A stretch of 64,000 nt of DNA from Uropetala carovei (Eukaryota > Arthropoda > Insecta > Odonata > Petaluridae): the NCBI GenBank assembly GCA_036926305.1, contig JAXCHB010000035.1:5066001-5130000 (forward strand), in the 5' to 3' direction. The position numbers and the translations under genes were made by a program. The notes beneath the pieces are model-generated. The model was not told where the DNA came from. It saw nothing but the letters and a program-made list of their open reading frames with translations, and made no database searches. Shown in pieces: positions 1 through 12,888 of the stretch (positions are counted from its first letter, which is position 1; each line of letters starts with the position of its first letter).

Positions 1-1180
1 TCGGGCCACGGCTAAGGTCTGACCTTGAGATATAAGGGGGCAGACAAACGAAGGAACGAACTCCGCATGAAGCCTTTATAAAAAGCGCTAAGTGTGTTAC
101 TAACGCGAGCTGTAGATAAGCTAAGAGTTTTCCTCAAATACGCAGAAGTCCTTTTAGAAAATTTTATCCTATTTCCCGAATATACTTTGCGATTACAATA
201 CTGCGGGTTGTAAGAGTTCAACGCACCAATATACACATTCGACCGTAATCAGTCATTTACTCGTTCGTTATATTTCATTATCCCATCAAAAATTACAACC
301 TTATCTTCCAGGCTATCATTCTAAGGAAATAATTTGTGTGATTTATCCATTTCAAATATCTAGGATGGCCAACTGATATTTTATTAAAATAGCATAGTTT
401 AATTTTGGTGTAAATTTGAATAAAGTGAAAAATGAGCGGCGTTAGTAATTTACATTATTTCAGCATAACAAACAAAAACTCCCTATGAATTGCGTAAAAA
501 TCATTATAGGATGAGCCAATAGAATTTATGAATAGACCTTTGTTCTTTAGAGAAATTGAAATAATACAACTTTACAGAATGACAAAATTTAACGTAAACT
601 TTTCATAGAAGAAATTTAAAAATACATTGATCCTCTTAGGATTAGTTCACTAAGTAATCCAGAGGAAACGTTCTGGAGAAATTCAAACGAATGGATTAAT
701 TGTTATTGTGTAAAAAATCAAACCTGAGCGATGAACCTATATCGTGTGTCCTTAAACCATCCGCGAACGATAAAATGTTAATTGGAAATCATTCCTTCCC
801 AGTTCCATGAGATAATGGCGACACGTGGGATAAGAACTGAAAATTAACGAGGTTTGGAGGAACCGCTCGCCGACAGACTCTCTCTTCCACAATTCCACAG
901 CCGGATATCGATTAAACGTCATCCCCAACGCCGAAATAAAGAGAGAGAGAGAGGAAGGGAGAAAGAGAGAGAGAGTCGAGTTGCAAATGTGAGGCGAATA
1001 ATCTCCCTCTCCTCTAGGGTTATACTGGATAAAAAAAGAAAGAAAAGAGAATGCAGCGAAGCGTTCACTGCCATCTACCCGCACATTCAAACGACAGGCG
1101 TCCGAAAAAAATCCATTATGTGGGTCAATCAGTAATACAATACGGACATCGTGACTGTGACTCATGAAAAGGATTTTATA
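1..1180. other. AT-rich intron, nothing recognised
   Basis: No coding, RNA or repeat family is recognisable apart from a GA-rich run near 938-975. Short open frames here lack any recognisable domain. Confidence 0.6.
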
Positions 1181-1746
1181 TAGGGTAAAATCTCGATACA
1201 ACATATCTCTCCTTTATACTGAAAGTACGGTATACTGAAAATGCCCATAAGGAGTACAGTATTTTCTCTGGAAGCATCACAGTGTGGCATCGGCATTATC
1301 GCAGGTCCGGCACAAACCGAAATTGGCGATAGTGATTCTAACAAGAGATATATTTCCTATAACTTAAGATTTTATCTCAATGCTATTGTGAAAAAAACGA
1401 TTTTTCAGCTCGGAAAATTCCTTCTTTTGGGATTTTGGCGGAATTCCGCAGATCTTTCCGTACTAAACACAAAAGATGTCTTCAAATTGGTGTAGACGAC
1501 TTGAATGAGCAAGAATTAGCTATAGTTGAGTCATTTGCGGATGAAAGCAAACGTTAAAACCACAAAAATCTTTTTTCGGGACCTCTGAATTTCATACGTA
1601 GTATTGAAAAGTACGTTAAGTTGAAGTAGTACGTTATTTTGAAATATTTATAGAGTATTTATACGGGAAAATTGACGGGGATTAAAAAAAGTACGTTAAT
1701 TTGAAATATACGTAATTGTGAAGTACGTTCTAACGAGATTTCACTG
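1181..1746. mobile_element. pogo/Tigger-like element (degenerate)
   Basis: The left end reads TAGGGTAAAATCTCGATACA. The right end, read on the minus strand, is CAGTGAAATCTCGTTAGAAC, and TA dinucleotides flank both sides. CAGTGAAA.CTCG-type ends with a TA target are typical of pogo/Tigger elements. Near the right end the phrase AAGTACGTTA is repeated several times. A short plus-strand frame at about 1460-1558 reads GVDDLNEQELAIVESFADES and then stops. It may be a scrap of a transposase, but I do not recognise it. The ends match only imperfectly. Confidence 0.5.
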
Positions 1747-1760
1747 TAGTATTTTTAGAG

Positions 1761-2242
1761 TAGTGGTGCGCAACCCGTGACGCGCGAGCCTTTCTCAGGT
1801 GGACCGCGAAGCAGAGACGTAATTGCGAGATATGGGAAAATTTTTGGAAACACCTTGGTTATGTGAAATACAATTTTGCTGAATTTTAATTGAGAAATGT
1901 GGCGCTATTATTAAATATAACTTTCACATTTGAGCATTAAATCAATATGGTAAAATAAACTTTTGGTAATGTTGCTGGAACATTTAGCGATCTGATTGCA
2001 ACTAAATTTTTAAAAACGTTATTATAAAGGATGTTAAATAACCTCCATGCACTTGGCTCGCGTGTGATACATGTAATTACTAAGGATGATTTAATAATTC
2101 AAGGCAAAGTAACTTTTTGAACACCCTGTATTATAGAACAAGCAGATAATATTAATATCATATAATTCTTAAATTATGTGTCGCTTCGCATATTTAACCG
2201 CGTCTGAGGACCCTGCGATTAAAAAAAGATTTTGCACCATTG
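1761..2242. mobile_element. hAT-type non-autonomous element
   Basis: The left end TAGTGGTGCGCAACC and the right end (minus strand) CAATGGTGCAAAATC form an imperfect terminal inverted repeat, 10 of 15. The flanking 8-mers are ttttagag (1753-1760) and ttttaaag (2243-2250), seven of eight identical. That is the target duplication length of hAT elements. No transposase is seen. Confidence 0.55.
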
Positions 2243-2250
2243 TTTTAAAG

Positions 2251-3490
2251 AAATATCCAAAATACTATACGCGTATGCACATGTATATATGTATGTATAT
2301 GTAATATAATATCTACTTTTATATTTAATAAATGCTTAATAGTAGGATTCTTTGTTATCAAAACTGATAATAATCTTCTTCTTACAATCTGAAACAATTA
2401 ATTCAAACTATTAATCAAATAATAGTAATAAAAATAACAATGTAAAGAAATACATATATAATCATTTAGTTAATATCCACGTGAGAATCTGTTTGACAGA
2501 GAAAATGTAGCTGAACCGACTTCGGTTGCTAACGGTTTGCTCGCGAATCTCTCTTCGTTTTTCGAAACTTAAGGGTCTGGCACGGACTTATCACGAACTT
2601 ACTGCCTATAAATTTTAAAAACATCTCATAGGCTTACTTCGCTTGTATTGCAAACATTATTCAGACAAACGTGACAAACTGAACGAGCTATAGTAAAAAA
2701 AAATAGGTTATTTTCCAAAAGGCAAATAAATATTTTGCTATTCAACGCTAAACAACGTTAATTGCGGAATGATTCACCTTTCGAAGAAGCTTTTTTAAGA
2801 TATACACCATAAAGAAATTTGTAAAATTAAATATTTCTTTTAAAAAATTCGCTATTTAGTTTTCCTGCATAGATTCGTTTTCCACCTATGCTACTTATGT
2901 TAGAGCCAATGCGACAATACAAGCCAGTAAATTTGAATGTCATTAAAATAAAAATGAAAAATATGCTCGGGTGATGAGAAATATATGAGACCGTCGCATG
3001 CAGAGGTTGTCAAAGGATCGGAAGAGGAGTATATATTTGCCCAGCCGATCTGCTTGAAAAGATTATACGATTTAGCTGCAAGTAATAAAGTTATTTTTCA
3101 AACAACTACCGGTAATTAAATGTATTGTTTTTATCATTTCTATTTTATACTTTACGTAACATTTTAGGTATATTTAGTTAATATTTAGAATAATCATTAA
3201 AAATGCTACAAACTTCTAATTCGTGTGATTATACGTTCGATTTTCACCAGTTGTTGTTCTCTATCCAAAAGGCCGTTGATCCTAATTAGCTCGCGCTGGT
3301 GAAACTCCAGCGTACTTTCTCAATCAGAACTTGACACATTGCAGAAATTATGAACAATATACTTTTTCATAATTTTATGGTTTTTCTTTACCAGCGTTTA
3401 ATTCCTGTGTACGACTTCTCTTTCGCATAATTGCGGAAGACGGAGCCATTGAGACGAAAGTGCCGAAGTTAGTAAACCGGCAGAAAAAAA
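2251..3490. other. AT-rich intron, nothing recognised
   Basis: Low-complexity TATG repeats at about 2280-2305. The rest has no recognised feature. Confidence 0.5.
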
Positions 3491-4265
3491 TCTGATGTGG
3501 CCAACACGACTTTCTCAATATTTGGGATATAGATATTTGATTTATTATGAATAGCATTATAAGGCAAAATTATTATGTCGTATCGTAAAAGAATACAGTC
3601 GTCCTTATTGCCGTAAATTATATTTTGAATATGTTTACAGAATTCACCGCTACATGATGGCGGCGCTGTATACTGGAAATTTACGAATAAGCAAAATATC
3701 TCCGAAATGGATAGTTCTACGAAAATTTGTTTCAAACAAAACTTGGAAGAAATATTATTATCTACAACTTTGGTCCTCACGGAGATTACCAATAACGACG
3801 TTTTTAAGGAGATATTTGACGGAAATCGAAAAAACCGATTATTTATAAATAATTCCTAAACAATAACTGCTATGGAAAATTGTTTCGAAGAAAAGTTGTA
3901 GGAAATTACATTCTCTATAATACTTGTATCAGTTTGTATATACAATAACAATGTTTTAACGGTGAAATATCGCAAAAACAGAATCGAGTTTCGAATAAAC
4001 CTCGACTTCCGGTTAATCGGTATTGTCCAAAAACTAATCGCTCTTCGTGATCATACCAAAGTGTTATATATGAAATTTGGTAACGATATGGCAAGTACGT
4101 TTCGAGTTAGAGCGCCAACAATCACATACACCCACATACACACAGACATCATTCTGAAAATAGTCCATACATGTTCTAGGGACCTCAAAACATATTTCCG
4201 TTGAAATTTCGAAGTCGATTTTTTTCATGAAAACAATACTTGATACTACGTATATGGAGAAAGTA
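3491..4265 (-). mobile_element. Family A element, copy 1 (Helentron-like non-autonomous)
   Basis: Begins TCTGATGTGGCCAACACG after a run of A and ends TATGGAGAAAGTA before a run of A. Strand is given so that the hairpin end is 3'. The inner half carries two diverged units (TTGTTTCAAA...) about 144 bp apart. A CA-rich stretch lies near 4128-4143. A 107-codon minus-strand frame (3469-3792) starts inside and runs out through the left end. It belongs to the longer subfamily shared with copies 2, 3, 4, 6 and 8. Confidence 0.75.
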
Positions 4266-5675
4266 AAAAACAGCGATGAAAAAACTGTAACGCCGCCACT
4301 TCGAAGCCGTAAAATATTAACACGGTCGAAAATGTTTCGAACGTGCCTACGGATGCCGTAACTTTAACTTTTCCGCAGGAAGAGGAGCGATGTTTTTCAG
4401 TAAACTTCAACAAAGCATACCGCAAAGGCAGAAAAAAGTAGAAATCTCGGGGTAAATTTAAAGAACCAAAGGACAGCTCAATTTTGAAAATCCTGCTCTC
4501 TATCTCAAGTATGGATTCTATGCATTTTTCTAGGCCGCATTTCGTGGATTATCAATATATTTATTACCTTGTATTTCCGCACTGGCACAAACTAGTATGT
4601 CTAGGAAACGAAGATAGTAACGACATTTTTCAAAAGAAAAAAAAAAGAGAATAACTTTACGGCCTTTTACAATAAGCGAAACAATTATAGCAAAGACGAG
4701 CACATGCGATTGACAAGATTTGAACCCGCAACCCTAGCATTGGAAGCTAGATATGCCTATGCCTAGGTCGCTGTAATTTGCCATTATGATAATAATTGAT
4801 TATTTTTATAGCTCATTTCAGCAGCAATGTTTGTTTTAATAATTTCTGCAATACAAGAAAAAATAAGCCTGTGTTAATTAAAGGTTTTTTGGGTAATCAG
4901 TTCATGATAAGTTCATGTGGCGTCCTTTTCAAATGATAAAACAAGAAGAAAGAGGAGGATATTCGAAATCGTTTCGTAAGCAGCCAAAGTCCGTTCGGTT
5001 ACATTTTGTTTGCCAAAAGGGTACTCACACTGTTTTTAAAAAAAATAGTCTTCGTACCTTTTCCCTACATCGTATTTATTATTGCCGTTATCGAAAATCG
5101 ATTTATTTTTAGGCGACTCGCGTTTTTTTTTTGCGTGGTTTGAAATTCTCCGCCGAGCGAATCGTAAGATGCTCCGTTTTCATTGGGGACGGTACGCTTT
5201 AAAAGCAATTAAAATAATCGAAACACATGGGCTTTCTTCTTTCAGAAGGAGTTTTACGGCGGCGTGCGGTGACTCGAGTGGCCATCAAAAGATGGCACTC
5301 TCCTTATCAGGTGGGGCATTCTGAGAAGGGCAACGATCCAATAAAAATGTTTATTTTTTGTTTCGATGGCGGACGAGAGTTCCGGGTTCAAGTTTAGGTC
5401 ATGGGAGATCTTTTATTCACTGATTCCTAAGTTTATTTTTTAAGACTAGATTTCTTCATTTTTGCCTTTTGTTTTTCAATGTTTGCAGTTTTACGCTGTC
5501 TAATTTTAATATCTTCATGCCAAAGTATGAAAGAGATTAGTGTTAACAGGAAGCTGTGGCTCAGCCTTTAAAGGAAAAGTTCCCAATGAATCCGCTATAT
5601 TGAGTTTCTTGGTTTATTTCTCACCCTAAAAATATCTTCCCTAAATCGAAAAAAAAAATACTGTCATATCCGCGG
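4266..5675. other. Intron; contains only a tRNA-like remnant
   Basis: Apart from the tRNA-like sequence at 4705-4771, I recognise nothing. The stretch 5130-5335 is somewhat GC-richer but shows no supported exon. Confidence 0.5.
4705..4771 (-). pseudogene. tRNA-like sequence, anticodon CCA position, degenerate
   Basis: On the minus strand a five-pair stem CTAGC/GCTAG encloses the loop TTCCAAT, which would place CCA at the anticodon. It is followed by a T-arm-like GCGGGTTCAAATCTTGT and the 3' acceptor half CAATCGC. The 5' acceptor matches only in GCGA, and the D arm is short and aberrant. It is probably a tRNA-derived repeat or pseudogene. Confidence 0.4.
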
Positions 5676-5679
5676 TTAA

Positions 5680-5908
5680 CCCTACCCCCAACGCCCAACA
5701 TTGAACATTTTCTAATGATTTTTTTATAAATTGTAAAATTAAGACTTTATTAATGTTGTTACTCTACAATAATAGATTATTCTATTATAAACTATGGAAA
5801 ACAGTTTTTTTTAGAGTGCAGAGTAACAGCAGAAATCAATTAATTTAAAAATTGGAAGAAAAACGCCATTAAAAATGTTACGCTTTAGCAATGTTGGGCG
5901 GTATTGGG
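5680..5908. mobile_element. piggyBac-type MITE
   Basis: A 229-bp element between two TTAA sites (5676-5679 and 5909-5912). It starts CCCTACCCCCAACGCCCAAC, and its minus-strand right end starts CCCAATACCGCCCAACATTG. The ends share CGCCCAACATTG. TTAA targets with CCC-starting ends are the piggyBac signature. No coding capacity. Confidence 0.75.
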
Positions 5909-5912
5909 TTAA

Positions 5913-8590
5913 CTTCAATTAGGCAAGTTCTATATCATCCACAGAGACACTTCATAATGGTGTACTATATTTTTATTTAATGAAAGTTTTGCACGTCGTC
6001 AATGCATACACGGTTCTATTAGAGTCAACATGAGGATTTTCATCGTAGCGAAATACTAAGAGCTAGGAAGAGGGAGGCCAAAAAATGGAATCACGGCGAG
6101 GAAAGATGAGTTGGTAAAAAAGAAAACAAAATATACGCGAAATCCCAAATCCCGACGAGAGGATAACAAGAAAAAAAGTCTAGAACGCTGCTTCTGTACT
6201 GAAAGTCGAACGAAACGAACGTTGAAAAAACTTACAAACGCATAAAATATCAATACGTACGCCTTTCCCTCGAGGGTTAAAAAAAATCCCTAAATATTTC
6301 ACGAAAGGTCCAAAGGTTCTATGCGATATTTTTTTACGGTACGAAATTCGAGAGCGACTGTTAATTCCTTCCATTATCCTCTCTCTCTCTCTCTCCATTC
6401 TACACATTCTCCGCTTTAATTCGCAATGACAGTAATATAATCTTCGAATTAAGAGCGTCGCTTACTTTTCTGTTCAAAAAACATGCTCTCTCTCTGTTTC
6501 CACAACACCGGAAATCCGACGTTTTAACGTTTTATCGAATAATATTTATTAGCCAGACGAGCTTTAAAAGCAAGGACGAAAAGGAAGATCGAAGAGATAA
6601 GGATGAAGTTATAGAGCGAGTTAATCTTCCAACAAAACTGGATCCTGGTCAATTAGCCCAACGATCGTAAAACTTACCAGTTTGTTTTATTTTTCGAGTT
6701 AGAAACTAACGAAGATCGTTATCCAACGCTACATTTGACGACGTGGAAAAAAACACACACGAACTTTTGCGTTAAGAAATCTGTCTGCAGTGTCGCTGAA
6801 CTTCTTTAATTTTATCGTGCATCATCGTCATCCGTTGTTTCTGCACGGGTACCCGATTATACAGTTCTATTTTATCACGCAATTCAACAAATTAGTTAGA
6901 AGCAGGTGGTTCAATGTGTCAAACTTTACGTAATGACCAGCTTTCCCCAATTTCTTTTCACCGCGACATTCCTCATACTTCGACGGTTCTTTTACGTATT
7001 TGAGGCATCTGATATATCTAACATTTTTCTCCCTCTTTTATCTTCGGATTTTTCTTCCATCACGTATTTTAACCTATCGATTTTTCACGTAGGGAAATAC
7101 CCTGTCGTTCTTATTAGCTGTATTATCATTGTAATTCCTCATTTTTATCTTAATTCGTTCGTTGTATTTTCTGCATCTTCTCCACGTTTACATTGTCGCG
7201 AATTTCGTACAGAGTTCTCACAGAGTAAACTTTTACGGCCACGTCCATACTTAAAACACGTATAAAAAGTCTAAAATGGTCGAACGTGAGATACGTATTT
7301 AAAATCCAGTAATTACTGAAAATATTGGTTAGTTTTCCATCGATTGTTCAATTTACACAAAAAATTTAAAATTCTGACATTATTCCTAAGACATTAAAAA
7401 CGAAAATAGAATTTTCTCAAAATTACGATTTTGGACTTGGGAGGGGTTTTCCTTGTAATCCCACGATATGTAGTTTACGCCTCGGTAACTATTCGATTTA
7501 AAAAGTTAAGGAGGAATACTCAGTGGCGTAGCGGAACCATTCTGCCCTTTCCCCCGCCACAGATTCACATTCCTTGATTCAGGGTCCCCTTTAGAATTGC
7601 TCCACTCGCCATCGAGAGAAAAACAGAGGGGGAAGGGTTGCGGGGGTTTTCGGGACCCCGCTGTTAATGCATCTTTTAAACGACCGTATTCTTCATTATA
7701 GTCAATAAATGTCACTTTTTTTGCCAGAGTTTATTAAATCTCTCCTTATATGAACACGATGACTTGCCTACAATTTTTCAACGAACCATCAGGAATAATA
7801 ATTTTTAAAAAATTCGTTTTTCTCCTCTCTCTCTCTCGATATCGTATTCAACGCTTCTGATCCCCTCACGATCCTGGATTCAAATTATAGCAGCCGATTT
7901 TTCCAGATTCGCAGAAAAAAATGGGATCCGACTTCAATAAAAAAAAAATAACGAACCGTTTCCTCCCCATTCTAAACGAGTGAGGTCATCACGGCCGTAA
8001 CATCTGGCGCTTAAAGTAATGAACGAGGCGAACCCACCGACAATGACCTGTTAACAACGCCAGCCGCTAAACCGCTACTCCCCCGCATCCTTCCTCCCCT
8101 TGTACACCTCCCCCCCCCCCGTAAATTAATTCCCTCTGCCCCATTTCCCCAATAATCGGAAAACCGCACAAAGCACTAAATCGTTCGGATATGGGTCAGA
8201 GGCGAAACGAATGACAAAAAAATAAAAACCCTTCGATCGGAAAAAAAAGCGAGCGAGAAATCCGCGGCGGCCGATTAGAAGGACGAAATGCGCGACAAAA
8301 GGTTCGCCCGAGCGTCCGGTTCGTGGTTCGGATGCGGCCATCGATGCGGTTACGGCGAGGCTCGCTGGATTTTCAAGAAGAGTACTGTTCGGTTTTATAG
8401 AATGACTCTCGACGTCTCGAAACGCAATCTGATGGGTTACTTTGTGGGTAAGGATAGGAGTGCTATCACTCGTGCGTAAGATCGAGGAAGGAGTTTAAAG
8501 ATGATGCATCGTATTATCTCCACGTTTTCTTGTTCGTTAGAATATTATCGAGATGGTCTTATAGCTGAAAACGAATCCAAGAACAAGCAC
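5913..8590. other. Intron, nothing recognised
   Basis: Contains CT runs at about 6378-6397 and 7828-7838, and a C homopolymer at about 8109-8120. A moderately CpG-rich patch (8130-8480) with open frames has no recognisable domain or paired splice sites. Confidence 0.5.
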
Positions 8591-8632
8591 TAAAGTGTAA
8601 AAAATTGGGAAATGAGGAAAGAGGTGAAAAAA

Positions 8633-8709
8633 TCTGCCATGACCGGGAATACGAACCCGAGTCCTCCACTTGACGGGCGGATATTCTACCGCTGAACTAC
8701 CGTGGCAGA
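8633..8709 (-). tRNA. tRNA-like gene, anticodon GTC, probably a pseudogene
   Basis: The minus strand folds as a cloverleaf. The ends TCTGCCA and TGGCAGA pair perfectly over seven bases, extending the normal acceptor. The D arm is GTTCAGCGGTAGAAT (tRNA-Gly-like). The anticodon stem TCCGC/GTGGA encloses CCGTCAA, giving anticodon GTC (Asp). The T arm is CGGGTTCGTATTCCCG. Oddities: position 33 is C instead of the invariant U, and the T loop has one extra base. A related 3' half with the same downstream flank lies at 24450-24501. A decayed gene or a tRNA-headed repeat is therefore likelier than a working tRNA. Confidence 0.5.
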
Positions 8710-8873
8710 CTAATTCTCCTGTATCAGAACGGGAATATTTTCTTAGGTTGGGACCAAGCTAGCTATGCTATTAGCATCAATCAGCCCAAACGGATGCCCT
8801 CAAGGAGATACATCAAAGAAAACTCCTACCCTCTCAAATGGTGAGAATGCCATGATATTAATTGATGGAAAGG

Positions 8874-8908
8874 ATGATCCGAAGATCCTTATGCGACAGG
8901 CATAAGCT
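8874..8908 (-). repeat. Double stem-loop module, copy 1
   Basis: Two adjacent small hairpins: GATC-CGAA-GATC (8876-8887) and TTATGC-GACAG-GCATAA (8889-8905). The reverse complement recurs at 24515-24544, also close to a tRNA-like sequence. Here it lies about 165 bases 5' of the tRNA-like gene on the same strand. Confidence 0.5.
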
Positions 8909-8954
8909 AATATGATGGAAAAAATTGATAAAATACTTGTTTTTTAAATAAACC

Positions 8955-8995
8955 TGTTGTGGCTATTGAAGATACCTAAGATAAGTGCTTAAGTT
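8955..8995. repeat. Single arm of palindromic family C
   Basis: GTTGTGGCTATTGAAGATAC and following bases match the arms of the palindromes at 19411-20344 and 59311-59546. Only one arm is evident here. Confidence 0.4.
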
Positions 8996-10958
8996 TTTAA
9001 AAAATTTTGACGCACAAGTACTTCTTCTTGAAATCAGCCTTTATGCCCCAAGTATAATATCTTTTTAATATTTTTTAATGGAATTGGTTATTAACTTAAT
9101 CATCGCTTAAAAGTAATTTTTTCTCATCGATACGCAACTATTTCATTCATACAAGATACTGAAACCCCAGAAATGGCGTCTGGACAAGTCTAATGACTTG
9201 TTGCAAAAATGTATAAATTCTATTCAATAAAAAACACATTTAAAGCATTGTTAGAGATGTCACTGGAGGCATGCCTAAGGTTTAGCCATCAAAATGTGTA
9301 AAAATGTGAAAAACCTATTACATTTCTTCCAAATATATAAAACACCACGGAAAATGAAATGGCTTAAAAAATCAATCGTTGCAATAGGTAACTAAATATA
9401 GCAAAACATCGATTACCCGTGTTCGGAAAAATCGGTTGACGAGACTCTTTGAGGTGGGTTCTGATTTTTCCCAATAACACCCATTCAGATTTCCCTTTTT
9501 CCTGTACGAAATTCCCAATCCTTTTACAAATAATTTGATTTATTGATCATAGAAATTCCCAATCCTTTTACAAATAATTTGATTTATTGATCATAGTATA
9601 GATGGTCCAAAAAAGAACTATGCAAATACGATCACAGTTGTCTTGTTTACTAGGACTTTTTATGCTTATGTGAATCTCAGTATTTAACAGAATAATAAAA
9701 TATAGTACATATTCGTTTGGCCTGACCCGGCATGTGACCTTTTCTGCGTAAATAAATTGTACAATATTCAACAGATATTTTCAGGAATGTTGTCATCAAA
9801 ATTTCATCCTTCGTATTATTCGCGTTTCTTCAGTTTTTCCGCGAATAACCAGGTAGATACTAGATTTTTTGTACCAAGAGACACCCCACGACATATATAA
9901 ATGACATCAGTTCCTTCGCACTCGATAAAGCATTATACGTCTTTCAAGAAGTGGGATTATAAATTCCCGCCAGGATATACGGAGGTTAAGGAAAATTCAT
10001 ATCTACGCAGTTATTTGTATAATAACGGGCACACGTCGAGATTTTATTCGGGTAGAAATTAATAACAAGCTAAAATAGGAAATTCTGAGATCGAAAAAAT
10101 AACTTCCAAAAAACAAAAAAGAATCCTCTCTATCCGAAAACCTTCATCTCTCGTCTATTGCTATTTTCGAAACCCCGTAAAAATATTTTTTTAATGAACG
10201 CTTTGTATATTTTAGAACCATATCGTATTCCTTCAACACGTTCCGTCGTCTAATTACTTTATCTCCGCTTTCACAGATGCTAAATTTTCTTTCGTTCGAC
10301 GTTCCCGTGATTTATTTTAAAAAATTTAATCTCTGCCCGCTGTAATAAAATACGGCGGTTTCGCGTATCCTAGCCTTTGGGGTACGCAAAAATTATTTTC
10401 CCCTTCCGTTGGTTGCATATTGCTCGACTACACAATATTCTCTTTCCTCCGGGCCAAGGGAGGGGAAGTAATGGGAAACGGGGTAACAACGGCGATCCCT
10501 TTCCGAATCGCGTAGCGGATTTTCTAGGATTTCTAACGCAGACGTTCCTTTCCCTTTAGCCCTGGTAACTCATTTCCAGGGAGATGATTATTTAGTTTAG
10601 TTTCTACGCATTATCTTCAATGTAAATAATGAGGTGTTTGTAATTCCGTCAGGCTGAGAGCTACATTTTTGAGAGGAGAGTGAGAGGGAGGGAGAGAAAG
10701 AGAGAGAGATAGGAGGGAGCACGGAAAGTTTTTTAAATTTAAATTTAATATTCCAATCTTGCATACCCGTAATTTTTTTACGAGCAGCCATATTCTAGGA
10801 ATTCAATAGAATTAAAATAAGTCTTTCATTTCTACGATATTATGCAATATTTCTACAAAGTGGAGCATTTCCAAGTCGATTTTGCTAGTAATTGTATTAA
10901 TTTTGATATAAAGGTTGAAGTGGAATCGCGATTAATTTTTTCCTAAAAATAAAAAAAA
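8996..10958. other. Intron, mostly featureless
   Basis: Contains the exact 44-bp tandem duplication at 9508-9595 and a GA-rich run at about 10668-10712. Nothing else recognised. Confidence 0.5.
9508..9595. repeat. Exact 2 x 44-bp tandem duplication
   Basis: Two identical 44-bp units, each starting GAAATTCCCAATCC and ending TGATCATA, at 9508-9551 and 9552-9595. The lack of divergence points to a recent duplication or an assembly artefact. Confidence 0.85.
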
Positions 10959-11606
10959 ATCATGAAAAATACAAATTTGAAGGAAAGGAAAAATGAAAAC
11001 AGCGACGGTAAACTTTTGATGATGATCTGATACATCCTCTTTTTTGTATTATATTCGTCTATTTATACTCACGAAATATTTTTCATGATAACAAGAGTGT
11101 ATGGACGGAAATGAAACTTATATGCGTGCGTGCGTATGACTGAACACAAATGTGAAGTTAGAGAGAAGGAAAAAAATTCTGAACTTGACGGGGAATAGAT
11201 TACTTCAACTTTTTCAATTATGGTATTGATCTAAAAATGAGAATTTTCCAAGTTTTAACGTGCTCAAAAATGTTTACATGTATGTCAAAACTGTTGATAA
11301 CTGAACTTTTCTCATAATTCCCTAACGTTTTATGATTTGAAATGCACTTAGGTATTTAATATCAAATTAATTATATGTACATGCTCAATGTCAAGTTCAG
11401 AATTTTTCTCCTTTTCTAACTTCCCATTTGTGTTCAGTCATACGCCCTCACGCAAAAAAGTTACATTTACTCTTGTTATCATGAAAAATATTTCGTGTGT
11501 ATAAATAGACGTATCTAATACAGCGAAAAAAGCGGATATTTCAGATCATCATTAAAAGTTTACTATAGGCATTTTCATTTTTCCTTTCCTTTCGTCACCA
11601 TGATTG
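10959..11606. mobile_element. Large foldback element (family D)
   Basis: The arms at about 10961-11189 and 11390-11603 are inverted copies of each other over more than 200 bp. They share stretches such as CGTATGACTGAACACAAATG and ATTTTTCATGATAACAAGAG. They enclose a loop of about 200 bp with no recognised content. The inner part of the left arm resembles the arm of the tRNA-bearing element at 61321-61471. No target duplication was identified. Confidence 0.75.
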
Positions 11607-12138
11607 CATATTAACCACGATATTTATGTATCTAGAAAACTACTCATGCTGGAAGCGCGGTTTTTATACAAGCGGCCTTAAAATATCGTAACGAATGGAG
11701 TAGCATCAGTGATTTTTCTTATAATTCTGCGGGTTTCATCTCAGGAACGGTCCTTTTCCCAATAATAGATACGAGACAATTGGCGCAGAACACACTAAAA
11801 TTGCGATTTCAAATAGACCTTTTACATAGAAGAGTGCACAGTTTAAACAAAACGGGTTGAGTTTTTTTTAGAACCGATGCAATTTAAATTCTCTTAAAAT
11901 AATCCTTGGAACCGAAATTACCTACGATTTATTTGTTCTTGGGCAGAGAAAAATATCGTAAGCATAGCTACTCGATACAATTCTGAAATTAATCTGGCCA
12001 GCTGAATGATTAACTTATTCATCTTGGTAATAAACCTGATTGAGAAAACGGTTTAATGAAGTATATTAATGTAAAAACGATAAAAATCGTGCTATTAATG
12101 CTTCAACAAAAAGTTCTGAGCGAAGCCAATCAAAAAAA
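11607..12138. other. Intron, nothing recognised
   Basis: AT-rich sequence between the foldback and family A copy 2. No feature seen. Confidence 0.5.
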
Positions 12139-12888
12139 TCTGATGGGGCCAACACATGACTTTCTCAATATTTGGGGTATAGATATTTAAATTATTATGA
12201 ACAGCATTATAAGGAAAAATTATCATATCGTATCGTAATAGAATACAGTCGTCCTTACTGCCGTAAATTATATGTTGAATATGTTTACAGAATTCACCGG
12301 TAGTTGGTGGCGCTGTATATTGGAAATTTACGAATAAGTTAAATATCTCCGAAATGGATGGTTCTACGAAAATTTGTTTCAAACAAAACTTGGAAGAAAT
12401 ATAATTCACAACATCTTTGGTCCTCACAAAGATTACAATAACGACGTTTTTAAGGAGATATTTGACGGAAACCGAAAAAACCTGTTATTTATAAATAATT
12501 CCTAAAGAACAACTGCTATGGAAAATTGTTTCAAATAAATGTTGTAGGAAATTACATTCTCTATAATATTTGTAACGAGTTATATATACAATAATGATGT
12601 TTTAAAGGAGAAATATCGCAAAAACTGAATCGGGTTTCGAATAAAGACTTCCGGTTAACCGGTATTGTCCAAAAACTAATCAGCTCTTTGTGCTCATACC
12701 AAAGTGTTATATAATTAATTTGGTAACGATATGGCAAGTGCTTTTCGAGTTAGAGCGCCCACAATCACATACACACACAGTCTAAACGTGTTCTAGGGAC
12801 CTCAAAACATGTATTTCCGTTGAAATCTCGAAGTCGATTTTTTTCATGAAAACAAGACTTTCTCTATGCTACATATATGGAGAAAGTA
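12139..12888 (-). mobile_element. Family A element, copy 2
   Basis: Starts TCTGATGGGGCCAACACATG and ends ATATGGAGAAAGTAA. It has the same order of inner blocks as copy 1 and is flanked by A on the hairpin side. A 110-codon minus frame (12095-12427) parallels the frame in copy 1 with an in-frame length change near its middle. Confidence 0.75.

Noticed and set aside
8130..8480. CpG-richer patch as a possible exon or promoter
   Set aside because: No conserved motif, no paired splice sites and no transcription evidence.
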